Shown here: positions 53,285 through 61,996 of the stretch, in pieces | How positions within the stretch are numbered: position 1 is the stretch's first letter | How the letters are laid out: every line of letters begins with the position of its first letter | From: Burkholderiales bacterium JOSHI_001 | Lineage (GTDB): Bacteria > Pseudomonadota > Gammaproteobacteria > Burkholderiales > Burkholderiaceae_C | Length of the DNA stretch: 64,000 nucleotides | Direction: 5' to 3' | Assembly (NCBI GenBank): GCA_000244995.1 | Contig: CM001438.1 | Coordinates: 984,921-1,048,920, forward strand | Made by a program: the position numbers and the translations under genes | The notes under the pieces: generated by a model | Database searches by the model: none | What the model saw: the letters and a program-made list of their open reading frames with translations, nothing else | What the model was told of the DNA's origin: nothing

Positions 53285-54096
53285 CCGCTGCCGCCGCCAG
53301 CGCGGCGTCGCTTCAGCGCGTGCACGAACAGGCGCTGGCGCAGCGCCCGGGCTGGGCCCGCTACGCGGCCTGGGCCGCCTTGGTGCTTGTGCTGGGCTGG
53401 TCCTGGCAGGGCGCGGAGATGCGTCCGTTGGACCTGCTGGGCAACGCCCGCAACATCGGCACCTACGCGCGCGACTTCTTCCCGCCCGACTTCCGCGACT
53501 GGCGCTTGTATGCCCACGAGATGGTGGTGACCCTGCACATCGCCGTCTGGGGCACGGTGATGGCGGTGCTGGCGGCGGCGCCGCTGGGCCTGCTCAGCGC
53601 CAGCAACATCGCCCCGGCCTGGCTGCACCAGCCGGTGCGCCGGTTGATGGACGCCTGCCGCGCCATCAACGAGATGGTGTTCGCCATGCTGTTCATCGTG
53701 GCGGTGGGGCTGGGGCCCTTCGCCGGCGTGCTGGCCCTGGCGGTGCACACCACCGGCACGCTCGCCAAGCTGTTCTCCGAGGCCGTGGAGGCCATCGACC
53801 CGCGGCCGGTGGAAGGCCTTCGCGCCACCGGCGCCCACAAGCTGGTGGAGGTGCTCTACGGCGTGGTGCCGCAGGTCATGCCGCTGTGGCTGAGCTTCGC
53901 GCTCTACCGTTTTGAATCGAACGTGCGTTCGGCTTCGGTGGTGGGCATGGTGGGCGCGGGGGGCATCGGCGTGGTGCTGTACGAAGCCATCCGGGGCTTC
54001 CAGTACGCGCAGACCTGCGCCGTGCTGCTGATGCTGGTGGCCACCGTGTCGTTGATCGACCTGGGCTCGGCCTGGCTGCGCCGGCGCTTCATCTGA
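53281..54096 (+). CDS. phnE: Phosphonate ABC transporter permease
   Basis: A 271-residue inner-membrane protein with about six helices. The cytoplasmic permease loop is [26 protein letters not shown] (from residue ~178; cited in full only by position), the EAA motif that contacts Phn[21 protein letters not shown] near the end is typical of PhnE. It starts with GTG at 53281, overlapping the phnD stop by 4 bp, and its own stop overlaps the next ATG by 1 bp. A single PhnE is enough for a homodimeric channel. Confidence 0.93.
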   Translation: MTAAAASAASLQRVHEQALAQRPGWARYAAWAALVLVLGWSWQGAEMRPLDLLGNARNIGTYARDFFPPDFRDWRLYAHEMVVTLHIAVWGTVMAVLAAAPLGLLSASNIAPAWLHQPVRRLMDACRAINEMVFAMLFIVAVGLGPFAGVLALAVHTTGTLAKLFSEAVEAIDPRPVEGLRATGAHKLVEVLYGVVPQVMPLWLSFALYRFESNVRSASVVGMVGAGGIGVVLYEAIRGFQYAQTCAVLLMLVATVSLIDLGSAWLRRRFI

Positions 54097-55235
54097 TGGC
54101 CGCCATGGTCGGGGACTTCAACTGGCGCCTGCCGGTGGATGTGAGCTTCGGCACCGGTGCGGCCGAGCGCGTGGCCGCGGCCCTGGGCCCGGGCCTGGCT
54201 GTCTTGCTCACCCTGGACGGCCCGGCCGGGCAGGCGCTGGCGGGCCGCTTTGAAGCAGCGCTGGGTCCGCGCCTGCTCGCCACGCTGCCGGTGAGCGGCG
54301 GCCTGGGCAGCATGGGCCAGGCCCGCGCCCTGTGCGCCGAGTTGTGGCCACTGCTGGCGCGTGAGCGTGGTGCGGTGTTGCTGGCCGTGGGTGGGGGCAC
54401 CGTGATGGACCTGGCTAAGGTGGCGCGCTGCCGGCCGCTCGACGGTGAATTCGACAGCCTGCGCGCCGCGCTGCGTGGTCAGGCGCCCTGGCCGGTGCAG
54501 CACCTGCACCGCTTGTGGCTGGTGCCCACCACGGCCGGCACCGGCAGCGAGGTGACACGCTGGGCCACGGTCTGGGACACCGAGCAGCGGCCCTGCGTGA
54601 AGCGTTCGCTGGACGAAGCCTTCGGCTGGGCCGAGCGCGCCTTTATCGACCCGGAGCTCAGCCTCAGCTGCCCCCGCGCCGTGCTGCGTGACAGCGCGCT
54701 GGACGCGCTGTCGCACGCGCTGGAATCGATGTGGAACCGCCACGCCAACCCGGTGTCCGGGGCCCTGGCCCAGGACGCGGCGCGGCGCGTGCTGCAGGCC
54801 CTGCCGGCGGCCCTGAACCAGCCGCGGGTGCTGGCGCATCGAACCGAGCTGTCCCTGGCCGCCCTGCAGGCCGGCCTGGCGTTTTCCCAGACGCGCACGG
54901 CCCTGGCCCATGCACTGTCCTACCCGGTCACGCTGGAGCAGGGCCTGCCGCATGGGTTGGCCGTGGCGCTGTGGCTGCCGGCCGTGTGGCGGCTGGCGGT
55001 CGGCCACGACCCGGCGGTGGACCGGCAACTGGCCGCCGTGTTCGGCGGCACCGCGGCCGCCGGCGCCGAACAGCTGGAACGCTGGTTGCAATCGGTGGGG
55101 GTGGACACCCGCCTGGAACTGCACGGCATCCATGACGGCGCTCACCGCATCGAGGCGGCCCTGAACAGCCCGCGCGGCAAGAACTTCATCGCTGCCGGCC
55201 AGCACGAGCGACATGAACGAGCAGCGGCCCTTTGA
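54096..55235 (+). CDS. Phosphonate-associated iron-containing alcohol dehydrogenase
   Basis: A 379-residue group III (iron-type) alcohol dehydrogenase. GGGTVMDLAK (about residues 97-106) is the NAD(P)-binding turn, and PTTAGTGSEVTRWATVWD is the conserved segment that follows. The metal site region has DALSHALES and ALAHALSYP, with His residues for Fe. It matches the clade found only in phosphonate operons. The likely reaction is reduction of an aldehyde such as phosphonoacetaldehyde or of the acetaldehyde made by PhnX, or the reverse oxidation of a phosphonate alcohol. It lies between phnE (1-bp overlap) and an FAD oxidoreductase (23-bp overlap). Confidence 0.85.
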   Translation: MAAMVGDFNWRLPVDVSFGTGAAERVAAALGPGLAVLLTLDGPAGQALAGRFEAALGPRLLATLPVSGGLGSMGQARALCAELWPLLARERGAVLLAVGGGTVMDLAKVARCRPLDGEFDSLRAALRGQAPWPVQHLHRLWLVPTTAGTGSEVTRWATVWDTEQRPCVKRSLDEAFGWAERAFIDPELSLSCPRAVLRDSALDALSHALESMWNRHANPVSGALAQDAARRVLQALPAALNQPRVLAHRTELSLAALQAGLAFSQTRTALAHALSYPVTLEQGLPHGLAVALWLPAVWRLAVGHDPAVDRQLAAVFGGTAAAGAEQLERWLQSVGVDTRLELHGIHDGAHRIEAALNSPRGKNFIAAGQHERHERAAAL

Positions 55236-56337
55236 CGTGGTGGTGGTGGGCGCCGGCATCGTCGGCCTGGCCCATGCCTGGACCGCTGCGCGGCGCGGGC
55301 TGAGCGTGGCGGTGGTGGAACGCGACCAGCGCTGCGTGGGCGCGTCCATCCGCAACTTCGGCTTTGTCACCGTCACCGGCCAGCGGGCGGGCGACACCTG
55401 GCGCCGCGCCCGGCGGTCGCGCGAGGTGTGGGCCGAACTGGCGCCGCAGGCCGGCATCGACGTGCTGCACCCCGGCCTGTGGGTGCTGGCGCGCCGGCCC
55501 GAGGCGCAGTCGGTGCTGGAAGCCTTTGCCCGCACCGAGATGGGCGCCGAGTGCCGCCTGCACACGGCGGCGGCCGCGGCCGACCGCGCGCCGGCCTTGC
55601 ACACCGACGGGGCCAGCGCCGCGCTGTATTCGCCGCACGAACTGCGGGTGGAGTCGCGCGACGCGCTGCCGCAACTGGCGCAATGGCTGCGGCGTGAACA
55701 CGGCGTGCACTTCTTCCATGGCGAAGCGGTGCTCGCGGTGGCACCGCCGCGGGTGCACACCGCCAACCGCACGCTGCGCGGTGAACGCGTGCTGCTGTGC
55801 CCCGGCACCGACCTCACCGGGGTGGCCGCGGCCTGGCTGGCGCCCTTCAACTTGAAGCTGACGCGGCTGCAGATGCTGCGTGTGCGGCCCGAGGCGGGCT
55901 TTCGCCTCGGCAGCGCGGTGATGGGCGACCTGAGCCTGGTGCGCTACGCCGGCTATGCCAACCTGCCCGAGGCGGCGGCGCTGCGGGCCCAGCTGGAACA
56001 CGATGTGCCGGCCTGCCTGGCACATGGCATCCACCTGATCGCGGTGCAGAGCGCCGATGGCAGCCTGGTGGTGGGCGACTCTCACCACGACGACGCCACG
56101 CCGGAGCCTTTTGCCAGCGAGGCGGTGGACCGGCTCATCCTGCAGCAGCTGCGCGAGACCGTCGACCTGGAACGCTGCGAGGTGCTGGAGCGCTGGACCG
56201 GGGTGTACCCGGTGGGCCACCAGGCCGATGCGCTGGTGGTGGCGCCGGATGCCGCGCTGCGTGTGGTGCTGGTCACCAGCGGCACCGGGGCCAGCACCGC
56301 GTTCGGGCTGGCCGAGGACGTTTTCGATGCCTGGTGA
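55213..56337 (+). CDS. Phosphonate-associated FAD-dependent amine oxidoreductase
   Basis: A 374-residue DAO-type flavoprotein. The N-terminal dinucleotide motif is VVVVGAGIVGLAHAWTAARR (GxGxxG) with the acidic end of strand two at VVERD. ASIRNFGFVTVTGQR follows. The C-terminal FAD-closing segment is GTGASTAFGLAEDVFDAW. It fits the glycine-oxidase-like family repeatedly found beside phnX and proposed to replace the PhnW transaminase by oxidising 2-aminoethylphosphonate or its N-methyl derivatives to phosphonoacetaldehyde. No phnW gene is present here, which supports that role. The ATG at 55213 overlaps the previous gene by 23 bp. Confidence 0.82.
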   Translation: MNEQRPFDVVVVGAGIVGLAHAWTAARRGLSVAVVERDQRCVGASIRNFGFVTVTGQRAGDTWRRARRSREVWAELAPQAGIDVLHPGLWVLARRPEAQSVLEAFARTEMGAECRLHTAAAAADRAPALHTDGASAALYSPHELRVESRDALPQLAQWLRREHGVHFFHGEAVLAVAPPRVHTANRTLRGERVLLCPGTDLTGVAAAWLAPFNLKLTRLQMLRVRPEAGFRLGSAVMGDLSLVRYAGYANLPEAAALRAQLEHDVPACLAHGIHLIAVQSADGSLVVGDSHHDDATPEPFASEAVDRLILQQLRETVDLERCEVLERWTGVYPVGHQADALVVAPDAALRVVLVTSGTGASTAFGLAEDVFDAW

Positions 56338-56344
56338 ACACCCG

Positions 56345-57169
56345 ATGGAACCCGCCCCTGCGCCCACCCTGACGGCCGTGGTCTTCGACTGGGCCGGCAC
56401 CTTGATCGACTTCGGCAGCCACGCCCCCATGGGCGCCTTCGTGAAGCTGTTCCAGCGCCATGGCGTGGCGCTCAGCGTCGAGCAGGCCCGGGTGCCCATG
56501 GGCCTGCCCAAGTGGGACCACATCCGGGCCCTGGGCCGCATGCCGGCCGTTGCCGTAGCCTGGGGCGAACGGCATGGCCGGCCTTTCGACGACCATGACG
56601 TGGATCGGCTCTACGAAGAATTCACGCCCATGAACGTCGAAGCGGTGCGCGAGCACGCCGCGCTGGTCCCGGGCGCCCTGTCCACCATCGAGGCCCTGCG
56701 CCAGCGCGGGCTGCGCATCGGCACCACCACCGGCTACAACCGCCCCATCATGGATGCGGTGCTGCCGCTGGTGAAGGCGCAGGGCTTCGTGCCCGACAAC
56801 CTGGTCTGCGCAGGCGATGTGCCGCAGAACCGGCCCAGTCCGCTGGGCATGTACCGCTGCTTCCTGGACCTGCAGGTGTGGCCGGCCCACACGGTGGTGA
56901 AGTTGGACGACACCGTGCCCGGGCTGATGGAAGGCCGCCACGCCGGTTGCTGGACCGTGGCCGTGGCCGCCAGCGGCAACGCCATGGGGCTCAGGCTGGA
57001 CGACTGGGAAGCGCTGCCGCCGGCCCAGCGCCAGGAGCGCCTGGCACAGGCCGAACAGATGCTGGCCTTCGCGCGCCCCGACTTCGTCATTCCCAGCGTG
57101 GCGCAGCTGATGCCGGTGATCGCGCTGATCGAAGAGCGGCTGCGTCGGGGGCAACGCCCGGCCCCCTGA
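56345..57169 (+). CDS. phnX: Phosphonoacetaldehyde hydrolase (phosphonatase)
   Basis: A 274-residue HAD-superfamily enzyme that splits phosphonoacetaldehyde into acetaldehyde and phosphate. The nucleophile motif VVFDWAGTLIDFGSHAP has Asp15; the Schiff-base Lys is Lys56 in MGLPKWDHI. GTTTGYNRPIMD and VVKLDDTVPGLMEGRHAG provide HAD motifs 2 and 4. This gives the operon a complete route from imported aminoethylphosphonate to phosphate if the FAD enzyme makes the aldehyde. ATG at 56345 follows the upstream stop by 8 bp; an in-frame ATG at 56327 would add six residues and overlap the upstream gene. Confidence 0.94.
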   Translation: MEPAPAPTLTAVVFDWAGTLIDFGSHAPMGAFVKLFQRHGVALSVEQARVPMGLPKWDHIRALGRMPAVAVAWGERHGRPFDDHDVDRLYEEFTPMNVEAVREHAALVPGALSTIEALRQRGLRIGTTTGYNRPIMDAVLPLVKAQGFVPDNLVCAGDVPQNRPSPLGMYRCFLDLQVWPAHTVVKLDDTVPGLMEGRHAGCWTVAVAASGNAMGLRLDDWEALPPAQRQERLAQAEQMLAFARPDFVIPSVAQLMPVIALIEERLRRGQRPAP

Positions 57170-57188
57170 ACCCGGCGATGGATTCGGC

Positions 57189-57210
57189 GCCGGCTTCGGC
57201 CGGCATGTTT
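57189..57210. terminator. UUCG-loop hairpin between convergent genes
   Basis: GCCGGC-TTCG-GCCGGC (57189-57204) forms a perfect stem with the extra-stable UUCG tetraloop, followed by ATGTTTCATT. It lies between phnX (+) and the convergent gene (-) and may terminate transcription from both sides. Confidence 0.6.
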
Positions 57211-57905
57211 CATTGCGGCGGATGGCCTACGCCCTGCCAGTCCAGCCTCAGGTCGCGCAGCGGCTTGGCCACGCCCTGGCGCAGGGCCGCGGTTGCGCCC
57301 GTGGCGCTGGCTTCCAGTTCAGCCAATGTCTCGGCCGCGGCCCACCCGCGGGTGCCGATGTCGGCCAGCGCCGCGAGGCGGGCCTTGGCGATCAGCCGCC
57401 CGGGGCCAGGCCGCGACCGCAGGGCCGCCCGGGCGTAGGCGATCAAGGCCTTGCGCAGGCGGCGGCGCAAGCGCGCAGCGGGCGTTTCGGCGCGCCGGAG
57501 ATCGGCGCCTGCGTGCCCGGCCCGCCATGCGGCCATGCCGCTGGCCAGGTGGGTCGCCACGTTCGCCAGCCGCCACAGGTCCTGCCGGGCCGCGGCCAAT
57601 CCGTCCAGGGCGCCGGCCTCGCTGGCCATGATGCGGCTCAGCAGTGGCTGCTGCGCCAGCGCGTCCGCCATCTGCCGTTCGGCGGCCAGGCGGCACCGGC
57701 CCAGCAACGCATCATCGACCGCGCCACGCCGGCTTCTGGCCAGGGTGTCGATGTAGGCGAGGGTGGCGCGCTTGATCTCGGCGCGCAGGTGTTGGCGCAA
57801 CCTGCGCTGCAGCACCGGTTCGACGTCGGCGGCCACCGACCTGCAGGCGCGGCAGGTGGCCAGCAGCGTGGTGATGTCCACCACGGCGGTGTGAAGCAGG
57901 TCCAT
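57210..57905 (-). CDS. Helical protein of unknown function
   Basis: A 231-residue protein, almost entirely predicted helical and rich in Ala, Arg and Leu. It has no signal peptide and no membrane helix. Two Cys in TCRACRSVAADVEP near residue 20 might bind a metal but are not part of a motif I know. Several Arg-rich helices (PAARLRRRLRKALIAYARAALRS, in parts) may bind nucleic acid or acidic polymer. The start at 57905 was chosen because GGGAGG lies 6 bp upstream; a longer frame reaches 57974 but adds Pro/Arg-rich sequence that overlaps the next gene's stop. It is 65 bp downstream of the SurE-like gene on the same strand. Confidence 0.55.
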   Translation of the reverse strand: MDLLHTAVVDITTLLATCRACRSVAADVEPVLQRRLRQHLRAEIKRATLAYIDTLARSRRGAVDDALLGRCRLAAERQMADALAQQPLLSRIMASEAGALDGLAAARQDLWRLANVATHLASGMAAWRAGHAGADLRRAETPAARLRRRLRKALIAYARAALRSRPGPGRLIAKARLAALADIGTRGWAAAETLAELEASATGATAALRQGVAKPLRDLRLDWQGVGHPPQ

Positions 57906-57970
57906 CGGGCCCTCCCAAGGGCGGGGCGCAGGGGCCCGGCCGGACCGGGACCCCGCGCCGCGCGGTGGTG

Positions 57971-59008
57971 TCAACGCCCTTGCAGGGACCCGCGGCGCAG
58001 GCGTTCCAGCAGCCGCTCGCTGGCCTCCGGGACGCCCTGGACCGGCGACACCGTCACCGCACCGCCCGCCGCGATGGCGTTGGCCTCGGACGACGAGGAC
58101 GCGTCCAGCGGCAGCATCACGCCGCTGGGCAGTGCCGTGCCGCCCACGCCCAGGCTGATGCCGGGCAAGGGCAGGTTCACGCCGGAAGCCACCGCCAGCG
58201 GGCTGTCCGACAGGCGTTCGTAGAAGGCCGGTGCGAAGGCCGTGGCCTGCCCGATGCGGGTGAAGCGCAGCGGCAGCGCCGCGCCGGTGCCGGCGGTGAA
58301 GGCGGGCACGTTGACGTTCAGGCCCAGGCCTTCGGGCAGGAGGCGCCGGCCGGCGTTGCTGTGCTTGTCTTCATCGCGTTCCAGCCGGTCGACCAGCCGC
58401 ACCACGATGTCGGCCACCTCGAAAGGCCGGCTGGTCGGCGGCAAGGCCGTGCTCCACGTCAGCTGAGCGGTGACGTTGTCACTGACCGCGATGGCCGGCA
58501 GCTGGCGATTCACCGCGTACAGCATGGCGTTGAAGGTGCCGCTGCTGTTGTTGATGTGGCCGGTGTTGTTGCCTTCGTTCGGGCCCGAGATCACCAGGTC
58601 GGGCGCCTGGCCCCAGACCTTGGGGGCCTGCACGTCGATGCCGTACAGGCAAGCCATCACCGGCGTGCCGTTGACATAGAACACGTCCGGGTCGCCGGGG
58701 TCGCTGCCCACGCCCGCGGTGCCGGCCGGCAGGCCCAGCGCCACCGCGCCGCGTTCGCTGCCGTTCAGCGCGGGAATCGGCCGCAGGAAACTGACCGAGC
58801 CACCGGTGCCCGACTGGTTGGCGATGGGGCCGCTCAACAGCACGCGGTGGCCCGCTGCGGCCAGCTGGGTCTTCAGCGCGCGCACGTTGGCGGCGGTGAT
58901 GCCGTCGTCATTGCACAGCAGGATGTTCAGCGCGAACGCCGAGCCGGCGGGCAGGGCCAGCAGGGCGGGCAGGACCCGGGTAGCGAGGCAGTGGCGGACA
59001 GTGGACAC
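57971..59008 (-). CDS. Exported SurE-like 5'/3'-nucleotidase
   Basis: A 345-residue protein with a signal peptide (residues 1-27, ending GSAFA). A SurE-type phosphatase domain follows: LNILLCNDDGI (metal-binding Asp-Asp), then LLSGPIANQSGTGG and DLVISGPNEGNNTG, all diagnostic of SurE. Ordinary SurE is a ~250-residue cytosolic nucleotidase, so a signal peptide and ~80 extra C-terminal residues mark an exported variant. It would dephosphorylate nucleotides or short polyphosphate outside the cytoplasm. A GTG start at 59008 was chosen because AAGGAA lies 6 bp upstream and the signal peptide begins there; a TTG at 59038 is the longer alternative. Confidence 0.82.
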   Translation of the reverse strand: MSTVRHCLATRVLPALLALPAGSAFALNILLCNDDGITAANVRALKTQLAAAGHRVLLSGPIANQSGTGGSVSFLRPIPALNGSERGAVALGLPAGTAGVGSDPGDPDVFYVNGTPVMACLYGIDVQAPKVWGQAPDLVISGPNEGNNTGHINNSSGTFNAMLYAVNRQLPAIAVSDNVTAQLTWSTALPPTSRPFEVADIVVRLVDRLERDEDKHSNAGRRLLPEGLGLNVNVPAFTAGTGAALPLRFTRIGQATAFAPAFYERLSDSPLAVASGVNLPLPGISLGVGGTALPSGVMLPLDASSSSEANAIAAGGAVTVSPVQGVPEASERLLERLRRGSLQGR

Positions 59009-59087
59009 GGTTCGTTCCTTGGGGGTGGGAAGGGACAACCCCTCAGCTTAGGAAGCGCACATGTCAACTTGACGAAGGGTTGCCGGT

Positions 59088-60695
59088 TCAGGGCCGCGGC
59101 GGCTGCGCCTCGGCCAGTGCCAGCACGGCCGGACGGCTTGCCGCGCCGCATTCGGCAATGCGCGCGGCCAGCCAGCCCAGCGCGAACCAGGCGGCCGGCT
59201 CGTCGGCCACACGGGCCTGGTAGTGGGCACGGGCCACGAACAGGTCGTTCAGTTCGCCCATGCGCTCCTGGGCCCGGGCCAGCAGCTTCAGGTAGCGGGC
59301 CAGCGCGCGTCGGGGCAGCAGGGGGGCCAGGAACTCCACGGCGTAGCGCTGGCGCTTGATGCGCTTGCGCAGCGCGTGCAGCGAGGGCTCGTCCAGGGTT
59401 TCGAAGGCACGGGCTTGCTGTGCGATGTGCTGGTGCCAGGCGCGCAGGCGCCGGCGCGCGCGGCGGCGGTGGCTGTCCGGCGCCGACTCGCGCCGCGCGG
59501 CGGAAGCGGCTGACGGGCCTGCGTGCGGTGCCAGGACGGACAGCGCCTGGGTCACATCCGCCAGGCGCGGGGTGTCGGCGCTTCCGGGTGCTTTCGGCAG
59601 GGCTGCCAGCTGCGGGTCATAGCCGGTGGTGCGCCAGATCAACAGGTCCAGCAGCAGGCCTTGCAAGGCCGGTGCGCGCAGCAGGGCGCCGGGCTCGCTG
59701 TGCGCGGCGGGCTGGCGCGGCGGCAGGGGTGGCGCGCCCACCGCGGCCAGCGCGGTGGCCACGCCGCTGTCCATCACGTCGCCGTCGCGCGCCCGGCCCA
59801 GTTCGGTGAACAGACCGCACAGGCCGGCTTGCAACGCGGGCGGTGGCGGCTGCACCCAAGCGCGGAAGGTGCGCAAGGCGCTGCGCAGCCGGCGCAGGCC
59901 CACGCGCAGCTGGTGCACATGCTCCACCCGCTGTTCGGGGGCTCCGTCGCACAGGCCGGCGGTGTTGCGCAGCACCTGGTCCAGGCATTCGTCCAGCACC
60001 GCGGCAAAGGCCTGGCCGGCGCTGGACCGGGCCGGGTAGCGCGGCGTGGCGGCCTTGCGCACCGCCGGGTGCAGGTGTCCATCGGCCAGCAGGCTGCCGC
60101 GTTCGGACTTGCTGTGTGGGTCCAGCAGCAGGCCAAAGCGCCGCTGCCAGCGCCGCGCCAGGTCCAGCATCGCGGCGTGCGATCCCGACAGGCACTCGAA
60201 TTCCAGCTCCAGGACACGGCGTTGCAGGTCACCCGCCACGATGCGGCCTTCGTCGAAGGCCAGTTCCACCACCGCGCCGCGGGTGCGGATGACACGCTTG
60301 CTGCGCCGCACCTCGGTGCGAAAACGCACTTCGGGCTGCAGGCCGTCGCCCTGGGCCTGGCGCAGCAGGGCCAGCAGCCGGTCGCCCACCGGGGTGCCGG
60401 CGTGCAGCGTGGCGTCCGGCGTGGCGGCGGGGCGCTGCACCTCGTGTTCGAAGCGCTGCAGCGGGCTGCTGCTGCCGGCCTTCAGGGTCTGCACCCAGCG
60501 CCTGCTTTCGCGGCGCAGCCGCCAGGCCAGCCCGGCGGCGGCCAGGCGACCGTCGGGCGTGTCCAGGTACATCGCCGTCAGGCTCTGCCGGCCCTGGAAG
60601 CCGGCGCCGCCGGTCACTTCGGCGAATACCAGCGCACGTGCCTCCGCCGGCACGCTGAACTTGAGTTCGAATTCGCTGTGTTCAGGCTCGGCCAT
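59088..60695 (-). CDS. CYTH-CHAD domain protein (triphosphatase/polyphosphate-associated)
   Basis: A 535-residue cytosolic protein. Residues 1-200 are a CYTH triphosphate-tunnel domain starting EPEHSEFELKFSV, with the ExExK signature (EFELK) and FDEGRIVAG. Residues ~230-535 form a CHAD domain, an all-helical domain with conserved His/Arg/Lys residues (VEHVHQLRVGLRRLRSALRTF; LHALRKRIKRQRYAVEFLAP, each cited in part) that binds polyphosphate. Such fusions (YgiF-type) hydrolyse inorganic triphosphate or bind polyphosphate granules. The ATG at 60695 starts the CYTH domain cleanly. Its presence beside ppk2 and phosphatases supports polyphosphate handling in this region. Confidence 0.88.
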   Translation of the reverse strand: MAEPEHSEFELKFSVPAEARALVFAEVTGGAGFQGRQSLTAMYLDTPDGRLAAAGLAWRLRRESRRWVQTLKAGSSSPLQRFEHEVQRPAATPDATLHAGTPVGDRLLALLRQAQGDGLQPEVRFRTEVRRSKRVIRTRGAVVELAFDEGRIVAGDLQRRVLELEFECLSGSHAAMLDLARRWQRRFGLLLDPHSKSERGSLLADGHLHPAVRKAATPRYPARSSAGQAFAAVLDECLDQVLRNTAGLCDGAPEQRVEHVHQLRVGLRRLRSALRTFRAWVQPPPPALQAGLCGLFTELGRARDGDVMDSGVATALAAVGAPPLPPRQPAAHSEPGALLRAPALQGLLLDLLIWRTTGYDPQLAALPKAPGSADTPRLADVTQALSVLAPHAGPSAASAARRESAPDSHRRRARRRLRAWHQHIAQQARAFETLDEPSLHALRKRIKRQRYAVEFLAPLLPRRALARYLKLLARAQERMGELNDLFVARAHYQARVADEPAAWFALGWLAARIAECGAASRPAVLALAEAQPPRP

Positions 60696-60776
60696 GGCAG
60701 GGCTGGCGCACAAGAAAGGGGCGCCATGGTAGCCATGTCATGTGACGGCGCAGCCGGTTTAGGGCGCCTTGCGTTC

Positions 60777-61733
60777 TCAGGCGGCCAGCGAAAGCGTCGC
60801 CGCAGGCGCCAGCGTGGGCCGCACCAGGCCCACGCCGCGCAGCCACAGCGCGAAGGGGCGGTGTTCCAGCACCGTCAGCGGCGATCGGCCGTGGGCCTGC
60901 GGCGCGCCCACGCCCTGGTCGATGTGGACATGCGAGTTGTGCACGGTGATGTGGCGCGCCCGCGTGTGGCCGACATAGGTGAGGGGCAGCGGCCCCTGGG
61001 CTTGCGGGCTGAACTGGACGCTGTGCTGCAGAAAGGGCAGTCGCATGCCGGGCCGCTGCAGCGCTTCGGCCAGGTTCGTGCGCGACGAAACCGCCTGTTC
61101 GGCGCGGTGGATGCACAACGTGGCGTCCGCGAACAGCCACGCCTGGCGCAGGCCGGCCAGGTGCAGGTCGGCGTGGGTCACGTTGAAGGGGAACGCATCG
61201 GCGACGTGCAAGGCCAGTGGCAGCTGGGCCACCCTCCGGGCCGCCGCCAGCAACGCCGAAGGCTGGCGCGCCAGCGCGGCCTTGATCCATTGGCCACCCC
61301 CTTCGGCGAAAGCCTTGCGCGAGTACAGCCGGCTCTTGTAGGCGCCCAGGTAGTTCAGCAGCATCAACTCGTGGTTGCCTAAAGCGGCATGGAACCAGGG
61401 TGCGGACAGCAGTTCCAGCGTGGCCAGCGAGTCGGGGCCGCGGTCGATCAGGTCGCCCACCGAGAAGACCCGGTCCGTGGCGGCGTTGAAGCCGCGCTGC
61501 GCCAGTTCCCGCTCCAGCAGCGCGCGATGGCCATGCAGGTCGCCCACGACAAAGTCGCGCCCACGCGTGTTGGCGGGCAATTGCAGGCAGCGGCGGACGC
61601 GGGACAGGGGTTTCAAGGGCACCGGAACCGGTGCGTTCGCCAGCAAAGTGGGCGCTCGCAGCGGGGTTTCGCCAGAGCCCGGAGTTTGTTCCGCTGTATA
61701 TGACGAGCGCGTGACAGGGCAGTGCGCCGGCAC
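60777..61733 (-). CDS. PPP-family metallophosphoesterase (protein phosphatase/ApaH-like)
   Basis: Up to 318 residues. The catalytic motifs of the PPP family are present: DFVVGDLHGH, VFSVGDLIDRGPDS, HAALGNHELM and later TYVGHTRAR. It is either a Ser/Thr protein phosphatase of the bacteriophage-lambda type or a diadenosine-tetraphosphate hydrolase; the short motif spacing favours a lambda-type phosphatase. The frame can start at GTG 61733, but the ~60 residues before GDLHGH are not conserved-looking and overlap a Pho-box-like repeat (61700-61717). The real start is probably downstream (TTG/GTG codons around residues 30-42). It is likely induced by phosphate limitation if that box is real. Confidence 0.8.
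   Translation of the reverse strand: MPAHCPVTRSSYTAEQTPGSGETPLRAPTLLANAPVPVPLKPLSRVRRCLQLPANTRGRDFVVGDLHGHRALLERELAQRGFNAATDRVFSVGDLIDRGPDSLATLELLSAPWFHAALGNHELMLLNYLGAYKSRLYSRKAFAEGGGQWIKAALARQPSALLAAARRVAQLPLALHVADAFPFNVTHADLHLAGLRQAWLFADATLCIHRAEQAVSSRTNLAEALQRPGMRLPFLQHSVQFSPQAQGPLPLTYVGHTRARHITVHNSHVHIDQGVGAPQAHGRSPLTVLEHRPFALWLRGVGLVRPTLAPAATLSLAA
61700..61717 (-). promoter_or_regulatory. Pho-box-like repeat before the PPP phosphatase
   Basis: Read on the minus strand: CTGTCAC-GCGC-TCGTCAT, with the 7-4-7 layout of PhoB boxes and 6/7 plus 5/7 matches to CTGTCAT. It lies inside the longest possible frame of the phosphatase gene, arguing for a later start codon. Confidence 0.4.
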
Positions 61734-61757
61734 CGCCCGGGGCGCGCGTTGGCCCAG

Positions 61758-61976
61758 TCAGTTCAGCGGTTCGTAGCGGCGCACGAGGCTGAAGCCCGGG
61801 TGGTGCAGGACCGTCAGCGTGACCTTCTGGCCCTCATGCAGGCGCTCCAGGCCGGGCCCTTCGGTGCTCTTGGTGATACCCCAGATCCTCTGCTGGTCAT
61901 CCACCAGATAGGCCAGACCGAACCGGGGCAGCACTTCTTGTGCAGTGGCTTGAACCTGGGTGGGCTTGGATGCCAT
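61758..61976 (-). CDS. Small soluble protein of unknown function (72 aa)
   Basis: A 72-residue protein starting MASKPTQVQATAQEVLPRFG and continuing LAYLVDDQQRIWGITKSTEG...GQKVTLTVLHHPGFSLVRRYEPLN (in parts). The alternation of strands and turns, DDQQRIWGITKST and a final VTLTVLHHPGFSLVRRY, suggests a small OB- or SH3-like beta barrel. The ATG at 61976 is preceded by GGAGGG and by a perfect CRP-type palindrome 21 bp upstream, so the gene looks real and regulated. The longer frame reaching 62132 is rejected because it runs through these signals. No family recognised. Confidence 0.6.
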   Translation of the reverse strand: MASKPTQVQATAQEVLPRFGLAYLVDDQQRIWGITKSTEGPGLERLHEGQKVTLTVLHHPGFSLVRRYEPLN

Positions 61977-61996
61977 GGTGGAGGGCTCCGCGGGAC

